Positions 11,163-21,937 of a stretch of DNA of 64,000 nucleotides are shown here, piece after piece. Source of the stretch: Acanthacorydalis orientalis (Eukaryota > Arthropoda > Insecta > Megaloptera > Corydalidae); contig CM068318.1 in NCBI GenBank assembly GCA_034766995.1, forward strand, positions 3,825,001-3,889,000. Reading direction: 5' to 3'. A model generated the notes under the pieces. That model was given only the letters and a program-made list of their open reading frames with translations, did not search any database and was not told where the DNA came from. Position numbers and translations under genes: made by a program. Each line of letters opens with the position of its first letter. Within the stretch, counting starts at the first letter, position 1.

Positions 11163-14100
11163 GTATGTATGTATGTAAATGCATTGTAATATATGGTTAA
11201 AACTTTTTAAACACATCTGCTCTGTAATTAAACTGAAAATTAATTCAGTCTATTTTTAAAACTTCCATGAATAAAAATGTATCTTCATAAAACATACAGT
11301 GCATTCAGTATAATATGATCATATTTAATTGCTTTTGAAACTACTATTTAACGTGAGTTAATGGACTTTAAAACAATTTTTAACTACATTTTATACTTTC
11401 CGCGGACTGTGTTCGGAGCATATAAAAAAAAGTAACTATTCTATACGGGGATAGTTTTTTGAACAATATTTATACACAAAGTACTACGGGTACTTAATCA
11501 GATCCAACATAAATCGAAATCACGCCAGTTTATACAACTTTAATCGTTTGGAAAAATACAACTACACCATTCTCGAACAACTTTGTATACACACATTCTG
11601 CAATTAAATTTCGATTGAGAGCAGTTTAGACGATGTGTTCCGTCGTCTCGAGAGTCGTCGCTCTGTTAATAAAAAGTGACAGATCAAAAACTCCGTTCGA
11701 TGTTTTGAAACTCATTAATCATCTGTCTGACATGAGAACCAATGAACTGTGAACGTCGTACGTTACTCGAGAAACTGTTTCTGATCACTTTATACATTTT
11801 TGTTTCGTTATCTTCATTTCGACAATCATTTGCATACATCAATATTTCATTTCAGTCAAATGAGATCGTTATATCAATTTAACATTCATAATAAATTGCA
11901 TTTTGATGTCGTACAATTAATAGGAAACGATTAAGGGAACGATTTATAAAATTCTATGAATATTTTTGTACAATTAGTGAATTGTCAGTGTTTTATCTAG
12001 TGCTGATCATTTCAAACATTCTTTTATATAACTTTCACAAAATGATTTTTTTCTTTTTTATCTAAATTTAACTGTTATTTGGTGCTATAGGGATAATAGA
12101 ATCAGCATCTAAATGCACTTAATCAATAATTAAAATTAATCAATGAAGAATTTTTAATTAAAAAATATTTTATGCTTGAATGTGACTGAAAAATCTGTGA
12201 AAGTGAATTGATCCATAATTCCATAAGTATATTATCTTATATGTATTATTATTTGTTTAAAAAATAATAACTATACTTAGTTCAAATATCCAGTTTGTAT
12301 ATAGATTCAATTTTTTGTTTCATTGTCAGATATTTTTAAAGCATAGATGTATAGAATGATTCAATTTAAGCTTACCCATGAAAGTATTAAAAGCAACTCA
12401 AAATAAAATGTTTTTTTTTAAATTTTTCCGTTGTTTTATAATACTTACATGTGGAAGTCCAAATTGAATCACCTATATTTCTACAAGAATTTATCCACCT
12501 TCAAATAAGAAATAATTGTTTATATTTAAGTCGTTTCTATTAAGTTGGTGCAAAAATAATTGCGGTTCTTACATATCAAGCACAAAGACGCATCATTTAA
12601 AAATTATATTTATTAATCAAAATAAAGACCATTGACCTGGACACATTTCTCTCAACAGTAAACAAGTTTGTTTATTCCTACAAGATAGAATTCTGGAGTC
12701 CTGGAATTAACGAATTCATCGAAAGCACTTTGAGATGATGCTCGATCTTTGAAAACCTTCTCTCGTTGGAAATTACTCAAATGTTTAAAAAAATAATAAT
12801 CTGTCGGAGACAGGACCGGAGAATAGGTGGGTGAGTACCGTTGCCGATAATTACCCGCGTTCTCTTAACTGCTAGTTGTGATTGTTTGTTGAAATTTTTT
12901 AATTGTCTATAATTGTCTGCATTGCCCGGGAAAAATTTTTCAAAAAACCGGGTTGTTTATATTCTTTTACAGCTTATTTTTATAAATATATCAGATACAA
13001 TGCGAATGAAATCCTTAAAAGTAGAAGCTTGATTGCTAGTACAACTTTTCTGGAATATGTTCGTACTCAATTTCAATGAAAACAGACACACTATCAACAA
13101 TTTCAATCAATCGCACTCACATTAATATCTATAAACAATATATTCAATACGTACCGTCACTTTTATTTTCAAGTTTTCATCTTTGTGTCTTAATTCTTGT
13201 CTCAGAGTTTCCTGTAACGCTGTCACTGCATATTTTGATGCAGGATACACGTTTAAAAATGGTCCTGCGAAGTTTGGAATACAATGGCCGACGACACTGT
13301 TGATATGTATTATGTGTCCGTCAACGTTTCTTGATTTCATTGATTGTATTGCCTCTCGTGTTGCGACACAAAGACCGATAACATTCGTATCGAACAACAG
13401 TTTCCAATCTTCTGTTTTTCCATCTAAAACATATACAAGTTTATATTAATATGTGTGTGTGTGTGTGTGTTGTGTATGAATTTGTTTAATAACATGTGTG
13501 TGTGTTCAATTTATTTATATTAGATTGTTCGATAAGTCGAGTCGTTCAGTTATATCTTTGATTGCGCAAGGAAAAAATGTTTGTGTGCTGGAAATCGTTT
13601 CAAAATATAAAAATCTTCATATTCTGCTAGTAATTGATAGAACAGTTTTTGTAAACTGGTATGATAAGAACTTTCAGATTTAAAATTATCAATTACTTTT
13701 ACAAATGAATTATTTTTTTCATTCCACAAACTTTTCAAAAAAACACATTTTCCTTATCAAATGTTTAATTTTTTTTAGACATTTTCATTCAATAGCGATT
13801 CGGCCATCTTTAGAACGCTAAAATCCACCCCTAGTCTCACAAACTACACCCCCTTACCTTAATGACACTATTGATCAATTTTGGATCAGTTTCAGATCAA
13901 TTCTACTTCATCTATTCAAACTTGTATTATAAAATATAATTTAAATTTCAACCTGTATCAATTTCTCTCTCTCTCTCTGTTTCCTCCCTTATTAATTCAA
14001 TACCTTGAACAGTGTCATTTTCCACAATAAATTCCAGAAACTTTTCAATCATCTTTCTAAACATATACACGCGTTTGTTTACTAGAAAATATATATATTA

Positions 14101-17100
14101 CGACCAATAAATTTTCATAATTATCGGTTGATATTAGCACGAATGTCAATTAAAACCGTTTATATAAAATACTTATTATTTTTGTTTATGAACTCCGTGG
14201 AACGTTGTAAGACGAAACGAAAATAAATTAATAGTTACTTTAATTAACAGCTTTGTAAATAAACGCTTGTTTATAATTATACACGTTTACTTTTTGATTA
14301 ATTAGTGTGCGAACTATAATTTTATGAAAATGTTACACGTTATGGTAGCAATCACAGTTCACGAGGTTCGATTTTCAATCTTTGTGAACGTTTGTAATGG
14401 AGACTGAGTCGTCTTGTTTTCAATTATATTTTAATTTTTAATCGTCTTCTAAGAAATATATATATATATATATATATATGTATACTCTTTTCAATTTAAC
14501 TCTGATGAAATTTTAATTATTTTTCAAGTATAAACCCAGTAAATATTTATAATATATTCTGAGAAAAATGTTTACTTCTCCGTCTTGTTACAAACAACCT
14601 CGACAGTTTAAATTTTATTTTTGTTGAAATATATCTGTTTTAATTACATTTTTATAATATATTGATAATATACGAGGTTCTTCAATAAGTTATTTCTTTT
14701 TAATTAGTGAATAATGTCCAAAATTTTGTTTATTTAAAACATCTATTAATTCTGATTTAGTTTATTTGTGGATATTCGTTTTTTTTTGTATATTGTTTTG
14801 TATTACTGTTTGAACAAACTGAAGTAATGTGAATAAAAGGCTGTGTACTCATCAGTTAGGGGTGTAGTGGTTAAGGGTCAAAGTGAAAAAAAAACAATTT
14901 GTTGAGTGGTAAACCATGTCAAAATAATTTATATCAACAAATCAATAAGATGTTTTTCAGAATATTTTGATTATAAGCCAGTTTCACAAATAGATGCCTC
15001 GCAGACCCAAAAAACACAAAATATTTTTCTGATCAAAAATTGTTTAGTAAATAATTATCGAATATTTTTTTTATTTTCTGTATGGATGCCGATGACGATG
15101 CTATTATCCTTAGAGCTAAAGTACAGAAAAAACAGATCTTTCTATAAAAAAAATAGATTTTGCCATTCCTTAATATTCCAAAGATGATGGAATTGTGATA
15201 GAAGCACACATAACCAATAATCAAAAATGATCAATAATTATTTATGGAAGACTTTTCATCAAAAGTATATTTATTAGTTTGAAAGGGAATTTTATAAGTG
15301 AAGAATTCATTTCTAAAACTGAAGTTGGACACACTTCCAGGACTATATTGTAATAAAATAAATGTAAATCGTTTGAAAGAAAAGTTGGCAGTCATCAGAA
15401 TGTTCTTGATACAAATAGATAAAGACTAAAGGTAAATCTATATGAGTTCATCTGTTAAATTTGACATATTTAGGAAATTCATACATTTTTATTTTGATTT
15501 TTTTAAATGACAAGGAGAAGCTTTTCTATTTTTTTGGAATAGTGTACAACAAATTCGATGAGAATTTGGTAGTATTCAACAAAAAATCAGATCAATGATT
15601 CCTCTGTATTTCTTCTCGGATTATTCTATCATGTTTGTCCAGTGTCAGTTATGGTCGAGTTTCTGAAGTAGCTCCTATTATTACACACAATTAACAAACA
15701 TTTATATATTGAACTATATTGTTCACTTAGCTATATAACTGGCCTAATTTCATCTCAATGCTTCGAATCTAAGACAATTGAAATAGAATCTTATAAAACT
15801 TGTCTAGGATACAATCCAATCGTACATAAACAACATGTCATCCGATTGAGAATAATAATTCGAGATTAATTGAGAATAATAATAATTCTATATAAACACA
15901 TTTCCGTTTAAAATAATTATTTTATCTAGACAAATCTTTCTAACACTTGTATTCACACTATTTCGGCTCGTCTTAATATCTGATGGAATTAAGTGTTCAT
16001 TTGTACAGAACACAAGGTCAACGACAAGAAAAACTCGTTGTTCTTGAACAACTGAAAACAATCAAGTCGCTCGTTCTGTCTCAAAACAGATTTTACTCAG
16101 CAAAAGTCGCTCACTGTACGGTAAAAAATTAGAAACCGAAACAACTATTTTTTGTTTATGTTTTAAGTGCGTACTTATAAAAATAATAGTGGCATTTATA
16201 TCAGTAATAAATGAGATCAATTATCTATTTTACCATCATTACAATTTGTTCGATTTGTATTGTTTATAATTTCTACCTCATTCACATAATTGCAGTATTC
16301 CTGTTTTTAAACAGCTTGCTGTAAAATTAACCCCTATATAATATATATATATATATATAAACAGATAGATAAATAGATAACAGTTATAGAGAACAAGCAG
16401 ATAAAGAACAAAGAATTCAATCAGTTTTACAATATCCCACATTATCCAATCAAACTAATAGTTCAACCCTTTGTTTAGGTTAAATTAGATAAAATCAAAA
16501 AATTTGCCTCAAACGCAATCAATGCAAACATTTTAAATAGGGGATAGATTAATTTATTGGGTTGTTACATGTCAACACACTACCATTAATGCTCAAACAC
16601 ATATATTTTACTGAATTCAATATAGAATCTATCTCAAAAAGAGGGAAAACTGTAATAAATATTAGTGTATCTGTGTACGTGTACATGCGTGTATGTGTGT
16701 ATTTAATTAAATTCAAAAAAAAAGAAAAAACAATCAACCTATAAGTGACGAGTTTCTCGTAATGCCCGCGTTGTTAATCAATATATCCACTCCTCCTAAA
16801 TGTTGTTTCGTCCATTCGAACGCTTGTAAGATATCATCTTCTTTCGTTAAATCCATCTTCAATGGATACAATTGACCAGATTCCTTCGACAATTCCGTTT
16901 TTAATTCCTCAAGACGGTCAAGACGTCTGGCAGCAGCGACGACCTACATACAATATTTATACATAAATAATTCCGTTTGATGTTTTATTTTCAGTGCGAG
17001 CATTTTATTGTAATCAGATAAATTCTGAAAAATATTTTCTGCTATTTGTTTCATCAGATTAAAATGAATTTCAATTTGATTAAAGTAATATATATATATA

Positions 17101-17436
17101 TATACATCTGCATATATCTAAATAAATAGACTTCTTCAGTTTGAAAATGATATTTTTTGGTTGGTTATGTTGTTCATATTTTACAGTTTATAACAATTTT
17201 TAATCGAAAAATAATTTCCGTTTTATTACTATTATTATTTACTTATATAGAATTTAACAATTCATTAATGTATTGTGACAGAACCAGGAGAAATTAATCA
17301 AAAAGTACTACATAATGATATTAAACCAACTAAATCAAACCCAAAATTTAATTTGATATTTAAATTTTTAGACCACATATTTATATGAATGAATGGTTGC
17401 CATTTCTAGAAATTTTGTAACATATAATTGATTCGA

Positions 17437-17476
<40 letters not shown>

Positions 17477-17792
17477 CACGTCTGATCTATCTCAATAAAT
17501 AGAATTATCAGTTTTAAAATGATATCACATTGATCATATCTTACATCTTATAACAATTGTTAATTGAAAAATAATTTCATTTTTTGTTATTATTATTTAC
17601 TTATATAGAATTTAACAATTAACTTTAATGTATTCTAACAGAACCAGGAAAAAATTATCAGAAATGACTATATAATGATATTAAACCATATAAATCAAAT
17701 ACAAAATGGATTTTATATTTAAATTTTTAGACCAGATGTTTATCTGAATAAATTGTTCACAATTTCTTGGAATTTTGTAATATATAATTGAT

Positions 17793-17834
<42 letters not shown>

Positions 17835-17864
17835 ACACAGATCTGCCACTCACTGCATACATAC

Positions 17865-17919
<55 letters not shown>

Positions 17920-19372
17920 GAAAACACATTTATTTAATACAATTAAATTTAAAATATAATGTAGGATAAAAATATTCTTTATTCTATAGTTTATATTTAT
18001 AGAATATATTTTATCCTATATTACATTTTAAAATTAACTGTACTTAATAAGTGTGTTATATATATATACATAACACATTTATGTAGTACAATTAATTTTA
18101 AAATGTAATACAGGATAAGTAATATCCAAACAATTAATATTTTATTATGTATTTATGTATCCATTGCCTATAAAAAAAAATCATAAAAATAAAACATGTA
18201 AAGACCTTGCTTAGTTCACGTTTTTGATAAAATATAATCGGAAACAAATATCCATAGAAGACTATGAACATAGTGATAATAAATTATAAACTTTATTAAT
18301 TTTGTATCATTCATGCTTCTTATTCAAGTAGTTTACAAAATGAGAAAATGAACCGATTATCACGAGTTAAAAAGTATAATTATTCCCATAAATATATTGC
18401 TTTAACAAATATTGTAATATTTATGAACAATTTCATTAATGGATATTCGCATCTCATAAAGTACTTAAATATTTTTTTTGTTCAAATAATGTATAATATA
18501 AGGATGCCTCTGGTGGTCTTCTAGATAAATTAGTGAGGATGACGGTGTAATATCCATCAGGGTAGAGATTCAACTACGTGAATCGACGAAAAAAAAATCT
18601 TCGCTATTTATTAATATCTCTGGTTCCATGAGACCATCAAGTTGTTAAAGCTGCATGAATCTTGAGTTCCAGAACTCGAAACTCATTCAAGGGATGGTTA
18701 AATAATCATCCGGTTATACAGTATTGTAATGGTTAATAATTGATTTTTGATGGTTTACATTATTGTTTATACGAATTTCAATATCAGTGCCATCATCCTC
18801 ATAGTTTTACTTTATAGAAATTTTTCATTTGGCTTAAATCTGTCAGCAGTCTGCATTTTAATCGATTTATTATTCGATTTCTATTAGAATTTCATCTAAA
18901 TCTTATTCAATTTCTACCACTCTACCTGAATTTCTACCCCATCGCCAACAATTCTCTGTTTAATTTTTATATTATTTCATGTTTTCTATGTGTCTTCTAC
19001 TATTAATCTAAAACAATTTTGAAAAAGATCTGACAATTTCTACCGTATAACGTTATCTCCTCTTTTCATAACAATCTATGAAACTCTAAGAAATATAAGT
19101 ACTCTTTTATATAAGTCGACGTTATAAAAATCTCATTTTTAAAATACACTTCAAGAACATGTCTTCAAATTCGTCCAGTCACTGTGTAATCTCTATCCGA
19201 AAACCGCACATACCGCTTATGTAAAGTTTTTAAACACATGAGCGCAAAAAAACAGATTTCCAGGTAATCATTTTGTTTCCAGTTTCCACTTAAAATCCGA
19301 CCGCACTTTAAACTTGTTAGGGAAAAAACTGACCTGTCGTAACTTACACTTGAAAAGAGCATCGGTACATAA

Positions 19373-19427
<55 letters not shown>

Positions 19428-20037
19428 GATAGTACGAAAAACAGATTGAATCGTTAAATCGTCTCATTTGGTAAAAACCACAAAAACATTTTTGTGTATC
19501 ACAAATTCTTATCAAAACCATTCCGATAAGAATTCATTCCTTGATATTTTTTATATAAAAAATGACTTCTGATTAATCGTACTTTTAGTGTAAAACTATA
19601 CTAAAGTCTTATAAAAATAAATACTTTAAAATATTTATATTTCAAACTATCAAACGTCGAAGTTAAGTATATAATTGAATATAAAACAGATGTCTTGAGA
19701 AGGAATATCCAAGAATAATGTTTATGTTATCTGAATCTAGAAATAAAACTGAAACTTGTATCTATTTGACACTGATATAAAAAATATTGTACGATAATCG
19801 CCATTGTATCTTTTTTATAAACAGATCATGAACTTTAATAGTAATTAACTTGTTTACATTCATTTATTCGCGCCTAATATCAGAGATGAAAAAAATTATC
19901 TACAAAATTAAACTAGTTCTTGTATATTTGAATATTTTTCGTCATACTAAAATAGAAATTTCATTAAATCCATTCTTCTCATCAATAACGTTTAATATAT
20001 CGTAGAAACCCATTTTAATAATGTATCCCGTTGTCAA

Positions 20038-20104
<67 letters not shown>

Positions 20105-20378
20105 ATGTGTGTGTATGAATGGAATATAACACACAACATCCATAATATTGAAATTAATTACTTAAATAGTGTGATACGTGGAATTGCAATATCGACATAG
20201 ATGTTCATGTGAGAGTGAAGATACATATTATCTAAGCGCGAGTTCGAGACCAAATACACGAACGTTTATGACTCAGCCTTACCTTTATACCGACTTTAAC
20301 TAATTGTTTAGCAATTTCGGCACCAATTCCAGAACTGGCACCTGTCACGAAGGCCACTTTACCGAACCAACGCTCCAT
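8869..20378 (-). CDS. SDR oxidoreductase gene, farnesol dehydrogenase / DHRS11-like, five coding exons (gene span)
   Basis: Joining exons 20283-20378, 16739-16943, 13155-13423, 9169-9318 and 8869-8907 on the minus strand gives 759 nt, a 252-residue protein plus stop, the usual length for a classical short-chain dehydrogenase/reductase. Visible motifs: cofactor loop TGASSGIG (residues 12-19), ARR at 37-39 after strand beta-2 (basic residues there usually mean NADP(H) preference), NNAG (89-92), Asn114, Ser143 and the YPASK catalytic Tyr160/Lys164, then SPGLVETE (193-200). No signal peptide or membrane segment is seen, so a cytosolic enzyme is expected. Insect relatives include farnesol dehydrogenases of juvenile hormone metabolism and human DHRS11; the actual substrate cannot be read from sequence. 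All junctions are GT-AG and in frame, so the gene looks intact. Introns are about 3.3, 3.3, 3.8 and 0.26 kb, the long ones filled with repeats. Confidence 0.93.
9169..9318 (-). CDS. SDR exon 4 (residues 191-240)
   Basis: The acceptor TTATTTTCAG precedes AGTCTCAGTCCAGG, so the exon starts [12 protein letters not shown], the post-catalytic PG motif. Its 50 codons end ...[10 protein letters not shown] at donor GTATGT (9163-9168). The frame stays open past this donor to about 9049, but the read-through residues do not resemble an SDR tail while the spliced exon 5 does, so the splice is preferred. Confidence 0.92.
10400..10995 (+). repeat. cluster of degenerate repeats in SDR intron 3
   Basis: Related wording recurs about three times: GACTCAATTTTAATTATTTA / GACTCGATTTTAATAGTTGA, TGCCTCATCG / TGCCTCAAAC, GTTAATTTCTCT (twice), CATTAAAGAGTGATTT / CATTAAAAAGTGACTG / ATAAAAAAGTGATTTT, and AACATCAGAATACCCATAG / AACATCAGACTATCCCATA. 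Units are unequal and old. An 83-codon frame here is not convincing as a gene. Confidence 0.55.
11109..11158. repeat. (TA)n microsatellite, ~50 bp
   Basis: Perfect run followed by (GTAT)n-like GTACGTATGTATGTATG. Confidence 0.95.
12290..12837 (-). mobile_element. second copy of the MITE-plus-mariner composite
   Basis: Lies in SDR intron 3. It repeats the order at 1660-2210: the CAGTTTGTATATAGATTCAA segment, a MITE A copy, an AT-rich spacer, a mariner terminal repeat at 12541, then minus-strand transposase C-terminal fragments. It lacks the far terminal repeat, ending near 12837 after the GGAGAATAGGTGGG remnant. Shared order at two loci shows that the nested arrangement was itself copied or predates both. 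Confidence 0.75.
12355..12473. mobile_element. MITE family A, copy 2
   Basis: Left arm ATGATTCAATTTAAGCTTAC, then CATGAAAGTATTAAAA; right arm ends GTGGAAGTCCAAATTGAATC. It is more diverged than copy 1 and sits at the same place within the composite. Confidence 0.7.
13155..13423 (-). CDS. SDR exon 3 with catalytic residues (residues 101-190)
   Basis: The acceptor TTTTAG at 13424-13425 completes the split Asp codon and leads into [17 protein letters not shown]. The exon carries Asn114, the catalytic Ser143 in HINSVVG and the YPASK Tyr/Lys pair at 160/164. It is 269 nt and ends ...IKVT at donor GTACGT, phase 0. An 88-codon reading frame on the opposite strand is a shadow of this exon. Confidence 0.94.
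13451..13502. repeat. (GT)n microsatellite near SDR exon 3
   Basis: Imperfect TG run 28 bp from the exon 3 acceptor, in the intron 2 branch-point region. Confidence 0.9.
14965..15240 (+). repeat. degenerate non-coding repeat family D, copy in SDR intron 2
   Basis: Shared landmarks: AGTTTCACAAATAGATGC, TTTTTCTGATCAAAAATTG, GACGATGCTATTATCCTTAG, AGCTAAAGTACAGAAAAA and AATAATCAAAAATGATCAAT. The same order, with many changes, appears at 30675-30830 and 32928-33200. Confidence 0.5.
16739..16943 (-). CDS. SDR exon 2 (residues 33-100 plus one base)
   Basis: The acceptor ...TATGTAG at 16944-16945 precedes GTCGTCGCTGCTGCC. The exon encodes [14 protein letters not shown], the DLTKEDDI region that contacts the cofactor adenine, and DILINNAGI (NNAG structural motif). 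It is 205 nt, open throughout, and ends after the first base of the Asp101 codon at donor GTTGAT, which is weaker than the other donors. Confidence 0.92.
17092..17830. repeat. tandem repeat, unit about 355 bp, two full units and start of a third
   Basis: Unit 1 (17092-17441) and unit 2 (17442-17798) share order and sequence: a (TA)n run, CTCAATAAATAGA-like text, TATAACAATTTTTAAT, ACTTATATAGAATTTAACAA, ACAGAACCAGGA, AATGATATTAAACCA, AAATTTTTAGACCA, ATATAATTGATTCGA. A third (TA)n plus TTCACACAGATCTG at 17799 matches the start of unit 2. The (TA)n is part of the unit. Confidence 0.8.
17867..17917. repeat. (TA)n microsatellite, ~51 bp
   Basis: Lies between the tandem repeat and the alternating inverted repeats in SDR intron 1. 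Confidence 0.95.
17922..18126. repeat. three alternating copies of a ~53-bp repeat (+, -, +)
   Basis: The segment beginning ACACATTTATTTAATACAAT and passing AATATAATGTAGGATAAA occurs at about 17922-17976 forward, 18001-18058 inverted and 18075-18126 forward. Copies 1-2 and 2-3 can each form hairpins. Lies in SDR intron 1 beside a (TA)n array. Confidence 0.7.
19378..19424. repeat. (TA)n microsatellite, ~47 bp
   Basis: Perfect run in SDR intron 1. Confidence 0.95.
19640..19895 (+). repeat. dispersed repeat E, copy 1 (in SDR intron 1)
   Basis: Shares GAAGTTAAGTATATAATTGA, ATCTAGAAATAAAACTGAAA, CTTGTATCTATTTGACACTG and ATTGTACGATAATCGCCATT, in order, with the inverse of 22955-23215. Non-coding; identity looks like roughly four-fifths by eye. 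Confidence 0.7.
20043..20115. repeat. (TA)n(TG)n compound microsatellite
   Basis: About 42 bp of TA followed by about 30 bp of TG with two TATG interruptions. Confidence 0.95.
20283..20378 (-). CDS. SDR exon 1 (start codon, residues 1-32)
   Basis: The exon opens with ATG at 20378 in the context CAATAATGG and reads [19 protein letters not shown], so the Rossmann cofactor loop lies within the first 19 residues, as usual for classical SDRs. It is 96 nt (32 codons) and ends ...VGIK at a good donor, GTAAGG (phase 0). It continues in frame to VVAAARR in exon 2. Confidence 0.93.
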
Positions 20379-20472
20379 TATTGCAATATTGTTTCACTTT
20401 CACAAGTTTATAATTGCCCGTTACAATCAAGACCCAAGTCAACCGATGAATACCGTGCTCGAAAACTGCTTT

Positions 20473-20483
20473 CTATTTATATA
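20473..20483 (-). promoter_or_regulatory. candidate TATA box of the SDR gene
   Basis: On the minus strand the sequence is TATATAAATAG, a good TATA box, starting 105 bp upstream of the ATG. Transcription would begin near 20450, giving a 5' UTR of roughly 70-75 nt. The start site is inferred; no clear initiator motif was found. Confidence 0.5.
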
Positions 20484-20514
20484 CATACATGTGGTATACA
20501 GACACACATATATG

Positions 20515-20551
<37 letters not shown>

Positions 20552-20643
20552 ATGAACACACGTACAAGTTTATTTCCTTAATACATATAGATTATAATTT
20601 AATAATCATTAAGTAATACAATGTCTTTCTCTGTCACTGCATA

Positions 20644-21937
20644 TACAGAGTGCTGCTAAAAAACCACCCAAATTTTAAAGATTAACAAGAAAATCATTGT
20701 AAATGATATTCAAAATTTTATTACACAATCTAATAGTGCATGGAATACAGTTTACTTTCCATTGGTTTTCAATATGATATCATCTAGATGGTGGCTTTCA
20801 ATCGCGATAAACTTTTGTGCTCGGTTTCTGTAGTTTCCTATCACTCGGATAGTCATTTCCGGCGTTATCAACGCAATCCCTTGGCATATATCAGCTTAGT
20901 TCGTTAATGGTTGTCAGTCGTGTTTATAAACCTCGGCTTTCCGATGATTCCAAAGAAAAAAGTGACAAAGAGCGAGATTGTGTGAACATGCAGGCCATCC
21001 AACGTCACCGGGTATCGAGGTGAAGTGCTCTGGAAACAGTTCTCTCAAAACATCCATTGATCTGCTCGCCGTGTGAACGATGGCCCCATCCTACTGAAAC
21101 CACACACCCGAATTTTCAAATTCGCTTGAGTTTCGATTCTAAGAAGTTCCGTAACATCTCCACATACCGATGGTCTTCTCCTTGCTCTTCCTCCTTAAAA
21201 AAGTAAGGGCCATAAACACTAAAATATATAGAACCGCACCAAACAGTAACACGTTAGCTGTGTAGAGTCTTTCCATGAAGCTGATGAGGATCGCTTTCCG
21301 CCCAGTACGAAAATTCTGCTTGTAAATATAACCAGAAAAATTTAAGTTAACTTCCGTCGCTTATTAGCAGAATAGTGTCTGCATGAACATATAGAAAGAT
21401 ATCTTCACGGCATACCGTTCAGTTCTCCCAGTCGCGGTCCTTAAATTTCTGAACAACCATCATTTTGTATGAATGGAACTTAAGATCTGCATGTAAAATT
21501 TTCTTGGTAGTTTGCTCAGACAACTTCAAAGCAGAAGCATATTTACAGGTTAAATGTTTGAGAGATTGCAGAATAGACTATCTTATAGCGTTGACATTTT
21601 CTGGCATCCGAACGCTTCGTGGTTTTTGTTTTAACACCGAACCTGTGTCCCTAAAATTTGTAACCAATAGTAATATGGTTTTCCAGTCCGGAACAGCAGC
21701 ATTCCGAGCTCGAAATGGATTCGAAAAGCTATCTGGATGGGGATCACAGATCCATTTTTCGAATAAATGAGTTAAAAACGAATGCACGTTGCACACCCGT
21801 CCAAGCCATGACGGCAACTGAAAACGGTAAAGCACATGCCTTACCGTTATCTAAGACCTCACTACGCCCCGTCCCACTTCACTAGGACCGATCAAATGGC
21901 TGAGCGAAATTCGGGAGGTTTTTTATCGCACCCTGTA
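20644..21937 (-). mobile_element. decayed DUF4817/DDE-type transposon, nearly end to end
   Basis: Termini are imperfect inverted repeats: left TACAGAGTGCTGCTAAAAAA with CCACCCAAATTT, right inverse TACAGGGTGCGATAAAAAAC with CTCCCGAATTTC. The minus strand carries a broken transposase in several frames. The N-terminal DUF4817-like part reads TNFRDTGSVLKQKPRSVRMP and ENVNAIR near 21578-21670. The C-terminal DDE part contains QDGAIVHTA, RELFPEHFTSIPGDVGWPA and the final DDIIF near 20770. Multiple stops and frameshifts make it non-functional. It lies just upstream (5') of the SDR gene, about 270 bp beyond its ATG. Confidence 0.85.

Larger units (their letters stand above)
9319..13154 (-). other. 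SDR intron 3
   Basis: About 3.8 kb. It contains a cluster of degenerate repeats (10400-10995), a (TA)n array at 11109-11158, a CpG-containing stretch near 11640-11770, and the second copy of the MITE-plus-mariner composite (12290-12837). The 9319-10400 part shows no recognisable feature. Confidence 0.8.
13424..16738 (-). other. SDR intron 2
   Basis: About 3.3 kb. It holds a (GT)n microsatellite at 13451-13502, one copy of a degenerate non-coding repeat family (14965-15240), short (TA)n runs at 14458-14479 and 16339-16360, and otherwise featureless AT-rich DNA. Reading frames here are short and low in complexity. Confidence 0.8.
16944..20282 (-). other. SDR intron 1
   Basis: About 3.3 kb, between donor GTAAGG and acceptor TATGTAG. 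It contains a (TA)n/(TG)n array at 20043-20115, one copy of a dispersed repeat (19640-19895), a (TA)n at 19378-19424, a GC-richer stretch of unknown origin at about 18500-18720, alternating inverted repeats at 17922-18126, and a roughly 355-bp tandem repeat at 17092-17830. No coding exon was recognised inside. Confidence 0.85.

Noticed and set aside
13183..13449. 88-codon plus-strand frame
   Set aside because: Antisense shadow of SDR exon 3.
13519..13560. TTAGATTGTTCGATAAGTCG resembling a mariner terminal repeat
   Set aside because: No inverted partner and no transposase fragment nearby that I could read.
14672..14720. TACGAGGTTCTTCAATAAGT resembling a mariner-type end
   Set aside because: Single weak match, no partner and no coding remnant.
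14855..14925. tRNA-like GGTGTAGTGGTTAAGG
   Set aside because: Resembles an A box, but no B box (GGTTCGA-type) or cloverleaf follows.
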